A stretch of DNA of 64,000 nucleotides, taken from Flavobacterium sp. GTDB lineage: Bacteria > Bacteroidota > Bacteroidia > Flavobacteriales > Flavobacteriaceae. The notes under the pieces are model-generated. The model saw only the letters and a list, made by a program, of their open reading frames with translations, was not told the DNA's origin and made no database searches. Both the position numbers and the translations under genes were made by a program. Where the stretch lies: positions 62,001 to 126,000 of the forward strand of contig JAIXSK010000003.1 in assembly GCA_027484725.1 (NCBI GenBank), written 5' to 3'. Below are positions 61,595 through 64,000 of the stretch, one piece after another (position 1 is the stretch's first letter; each line of letters starts with the position of its first letter).

Positions 61595-64000
61595 TTATTC
61601 TTTAATGATTTTAAAGGTCTTGCTTTGTTTTTGTGCCTCGGCTTTTACAAAATACACACCCGGAGCGAGTGCTAACAAATCCATCTCTGCTTGTGTTGAT
61701 TGCATATTTTTTTCTAAAACTACTTGTCCAAGCGTAGTGGTAATGCTCACTTTTTCAATCGGGAATTGATTAGAAATGGAAAGCTTATTTTGCACCGGAT
61801 TCGGCGCATATTTCAATTCGTTCAGAGCAAAAGAGGCATTTGATAAAAACGGCACAAACTCCGTTGTACAGGTATTGGTTACAATAGCCGGATTGAAGTC
61901 AAAATAAATGTTGGCCGTATTCGGAATCACATCACCCAAAGCAAAACCCGCTTTTGGTTTTACTTGAAATACCACATAACCATGACCAGTCACTTCGTCT
62001 CCATCTACCGATGGCGGCAAATCAATCCCGTCAAATTGCCACGAAAGCGCAGCGCCCGTGCGTTTTAACACATACGGATGGCTCGAAGCAATGGTGCGTA
62101 CGCTAGATTCGTCCAGTTGCGCATCAAGTACATCGTCTACTTTTACGTTGATGGCATTGGCCGTTCCGGTATTCTCAAAACGAATGGTATAAGTCAGGTA
62201 ATCATCGGCTGAAAAATCAGTAAAAACCACTTCAGAACCGTGGCTCTCCGCTTTGTCATTAGGATCGTATGAGCCTACAATAGGCTGGGTCAAACTCGAA
62301 GTATTGTTGTTGGGCGCAATATCATTAGCGGGTAAAGTAATCGAACATGAATTAGTCAGTTGCTGACCTAAGACAACCGTTGGTATGGTCGGAACCTGCA
62401 TATTTACTGTTATAAAACGCGTTTCGTGTGGTTGTAAATTCGCAAAGTCATAGGTAAATCCGTTGGTGTTCAGGACCACTCCGGCGACAGGAGTATTGGT
62501 AATGCTCAGTAAAGGATCTTTGACAAAAGTAACGGTTCCGGATATAGCCTGATTACCTTGATTGGTATACGTGATGTAATTTTGATAGATAAATCCGGGT
62601 CTTGGCGGTGCTGAATAAGTATACAGATAAACGGCCAAGTCGTTGTAAGGAAGAATGGTAATCGGAAAGTTATAGGTGGTGATTCCAGAACCTTGAGCTA
62701 CAGTCACATTCGTATAACTGCTCGGCGACACAGCGTAATTTGCTGCAATAGCCGGATTAACCGCATATCCTAAATGATAGACATTGGTTGGGTTTGATTC
62801 GTAAATGTAGTGCTGTCCGCTGTTGGTTGCGATGTTTATATCTGATCCGCCATTGATGCTGTAGCTAAATTCGCCTTGTGAAAAGTTAATTTCACCCGGA
62901 TCTTGAACGCCATTGGTATTGAGGTCAAGAAACGCATTGAGTTTGATGCTATCTGATAAATTTAAACTCAATTCAGAGACAGCATCATTGACAATCTGAT
63001 TTCCGTTGAGCGTTCCCAGTACCGCTACAAAATTATAAACCAAACCGCTATTGATGTCGTTTTGGGTGATGACGTAGGTGGCGGCAAAAGTAGTGGTGTC
63101 GGTACTTCCGGAACTCAATAAGGCAATGGGTCCGCCTGTGATATCCAATAGTTGGTTCTGAAGCATAACATTGGTCAGGTCGCTACAATCATTGTTGGTC
63201 ACGGCAAAAGTATAATGCACCACATCGCCTACATTGGTATAGCCGTCTTGGTTGTAATCTTCATAAGTAGACTCCATGCTCACACTGATGCCATATAAAT
63301 TCTGTGCAATTTGAAAATTAACATCAAATGAGTCAAAACAGTTGCCCATCAAAATATCTTCGGCCAAAATATCTAAGCTGTAATTTCCGGGAGCCAAATT
63401 GGCAATAGTGGTTGTCGTTCCCGTTCCCATCAGGGTTTGTGTCGGGCCACTGGGTTGTTGGGTATAATGAATCGTCCAAGTGCCCACCTCGGGTAATCCG
63501 CTCAAAGCAACAGCGCCCGTGTTTACGATACAAGTGGGTTGGGTAACCGCATCGATGATGGGGGTATTCGCTCTGCAATAATCCACTAAAACAGTCACTA
63601 AAGCGGTATCGCAGTTGTTGGGCGCAGTTAAATCGCAAATTTGATACACTAATGTGTATAAGCCGCTGGGGGTATCCGAGTTGGCAAATACGCGGCCATC
63701 AGGGGTTAAACCTATATTCGGATTCGGAGATGATACCAAATTGAGAGAAACGTTATTTTGGTTGACCGGCTGCCCCCCCAAGGTGTCGTTAAACAGCACA
63801 CTGCCGTTGCCCGGAGGTGTTGTGGTGCCGTCTAAGTTTGATAAAGTAAACGAATCATCATTGGCTTCTATCAAAAGAGTAGGAGGGTTAACCACAGAAG
63901 TGGTCGAAGTACTACTACAGCCACCAGCATCAGTTACGGTACACACTACCACATATACACCGGGTGCATTGGGCGGAAGTGGAAAAGTTGGTCCTCCGGC
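61595..64000 (-). CDS. large T9SS-sorted surface protein, paralogue of the downstream gene (5' truncated by window)
   Basis: The frame is open to the right edge of the window (visible part ~801 residues; codons before the GTG at 63952 read PNAPGVYVVVC), so the N-terminus is missing. The visible start is a PKD/SprB-like repeat (VCTVTDAGGCSSTS), then a cadherin-like segment (NDDSFTLSNLDGTTTPPGNGSVLFNDTLGG), DUF11-like blocks (DYNQDGYTNVGDVVHYTF), the shared VGSYDPNDKAESHG ... DFNPAIVTNTCTTEFV block, and a type A T9SS sorting domain (LKYAPNPVQNKLSIS to SKTFKIIKE). Tandem paralogue of the gene downstream. Probably a long adhesin. Confidence 0.85.
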   Translation of the reverse strand, partial: AGGPTFPLPPNAPGVYVVVCTVTDAGGCSSTSTTSVVNPPTLLIEANDDSFTLSNLDGTTTPPGNGSVLFNDTLGGQPVNQNNVSLNLVSSPNPNIGLTPDGRVFANSDTPSGLYTLVYQICDLTAPNNCDTALVTVLVDYCRANTPIIDAVTQPTCIVNTGAVALSGLPEVGTWTIHYTQQPSGPTQTLMGTGTTTTIANLAPGNYSLDILAEDILMGNCFDSFDVNFQIAQNLYGISVSMESTYEDYNQDGYTNVGDVVHYTFAVTNNDCSDLTNVMLQNQLLDITGGPIALLSSGSTDTTTFAATYVITQNDINSGLVYNFVAVLGTLNGNQIVNDAVSELSLNLSDSIKLNAFLDLNTNGVQDPGEINFSQGEFSYSINGGSDINIATNSGQHYIYESNPTNVYHLGYAVNPAIAANYAVSPSSYTNVTVAQGSGITTYNFPITILPYNDLAVYLYTYSAPPRPGFIYQNYITYTNQGNQAISGTVTFVKDPLLSITNTPVAGVVLNTNGFTYDFANLQPHETRFITVNMQVPTIPTVVLGQQLTNSCSITLPANDIAPNNNTSSLTQPIVGSYDPNDKAESHGSEVVFTDFSADDYLTYTIRFENTGTANAINVKVDDVLDAQLDESSVRTIASSHPYVLKRTGAALSWQFDGIDLPPSVDGDEVTGHGYVVFQVKPKAGFALGDVIPNTANIYFDFNPAIVTNTCTTEFVPFLSNASFALNELKYAPNPVQNKLSISNQFPIEKVSITTTLGQVVLEKNMQSTQAEMDLLALAPGVYFVKAEAQKQSKTFKIIKE

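Overview
The window looks like a chromosomal segment from a member of the Flavobacteriaceae (Bacteroidota), probably Flavobacterium or a close relative. Evidence: five proteins end in type IX secretion (T9SS) type A sorting domains; promoters follow the Bacteroidota pattern (TTG or TTTG, about 19 nt, TAnnTTTG); Shine-Dalgarno sequences are scarce; NuoG is the short form; and bioB, pth, rplY, prs and sucA all read as flavobacterial proteins. The assignment rests on recognition of protein families, not on a database search.

Layout. 0-8.7 kb: end of a T9SS-exported protein, bioB and ribF on the minus strand, then two tandem paralogous secreted reprolysin-like metallopeptidases. 8.7-12 kb: a lipoprotein, pth, rplY and prs, all minus. 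12.27-14.45 kb: a tRNA-Leu(CAA) followed by a tandem array of its own 3' end plus terminator, then a compact A+T-rich three-gene operon headed by a TIGR04255-like protein, closed by a further diverged copy of the terminator repeat. This looks like a small tRNA-associated island. 14.5-25 kb: a GntR/LacI-type regulator diverging from a seven-gene galactan/galactose operon (galM, two GH53 endo-galactanases, a GH2 beta-galactosidase, galK, galT, an SSS-family symporter). A long dyad lies between the two promoters. 25-26.7 kb: umuD-umuC. 26.9-40.6 kb: the 14-gene nuo operon (complex I, nuoA to nuoN, minus), interrupted between nuoH and nuoI by an ORF6N-domain gene and a dispersed repeat. 40.8-43.5 kb: a cold-shock protein, aspS and a small secreted MORN-like protein. 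43.6-50.7 kb: a tetR-tolC-MFP-RND efflux operon (minus) carrying an IVP-like four-helix-bundle gene bounded by inverted repeats. 50.8-57.6 kb: a polyprenyl synthetase, two uncharacterised genes, an outer-membrane-like protein, and sucA-sucB. 57.9-59.1 kb: an MFS transporter. 59.2-64 kb: two tandem T9SS surface proteins, the second cut by the window edge.

How the genes work together. The galactan cluster encodes a linear route: surface or periplasmic cleavage of beta-1,4-galactan, release of galactose, uptake, mutarotation, phosphorylation and uridylyl transfer. Complex I and 2-oxoglutarate dehydrogenase are core respiration. The efflux cluster is a self-contained RND pump, probably controlled by its TetR repressor through a visible perfect palindrome.

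The most interesting non-genic signals are: (i) the tRNA-Leu tandem repeat and its unknown trio; (ii) a family of at least seven degenerate intergenic elements that recur in both orientations, sometimes inside operons; and (iii) the inverted-repeat-bounded four-helix-bundle gene in the efflux operon. No CRISPR array, rRNA operon or insertion sequence was seen.
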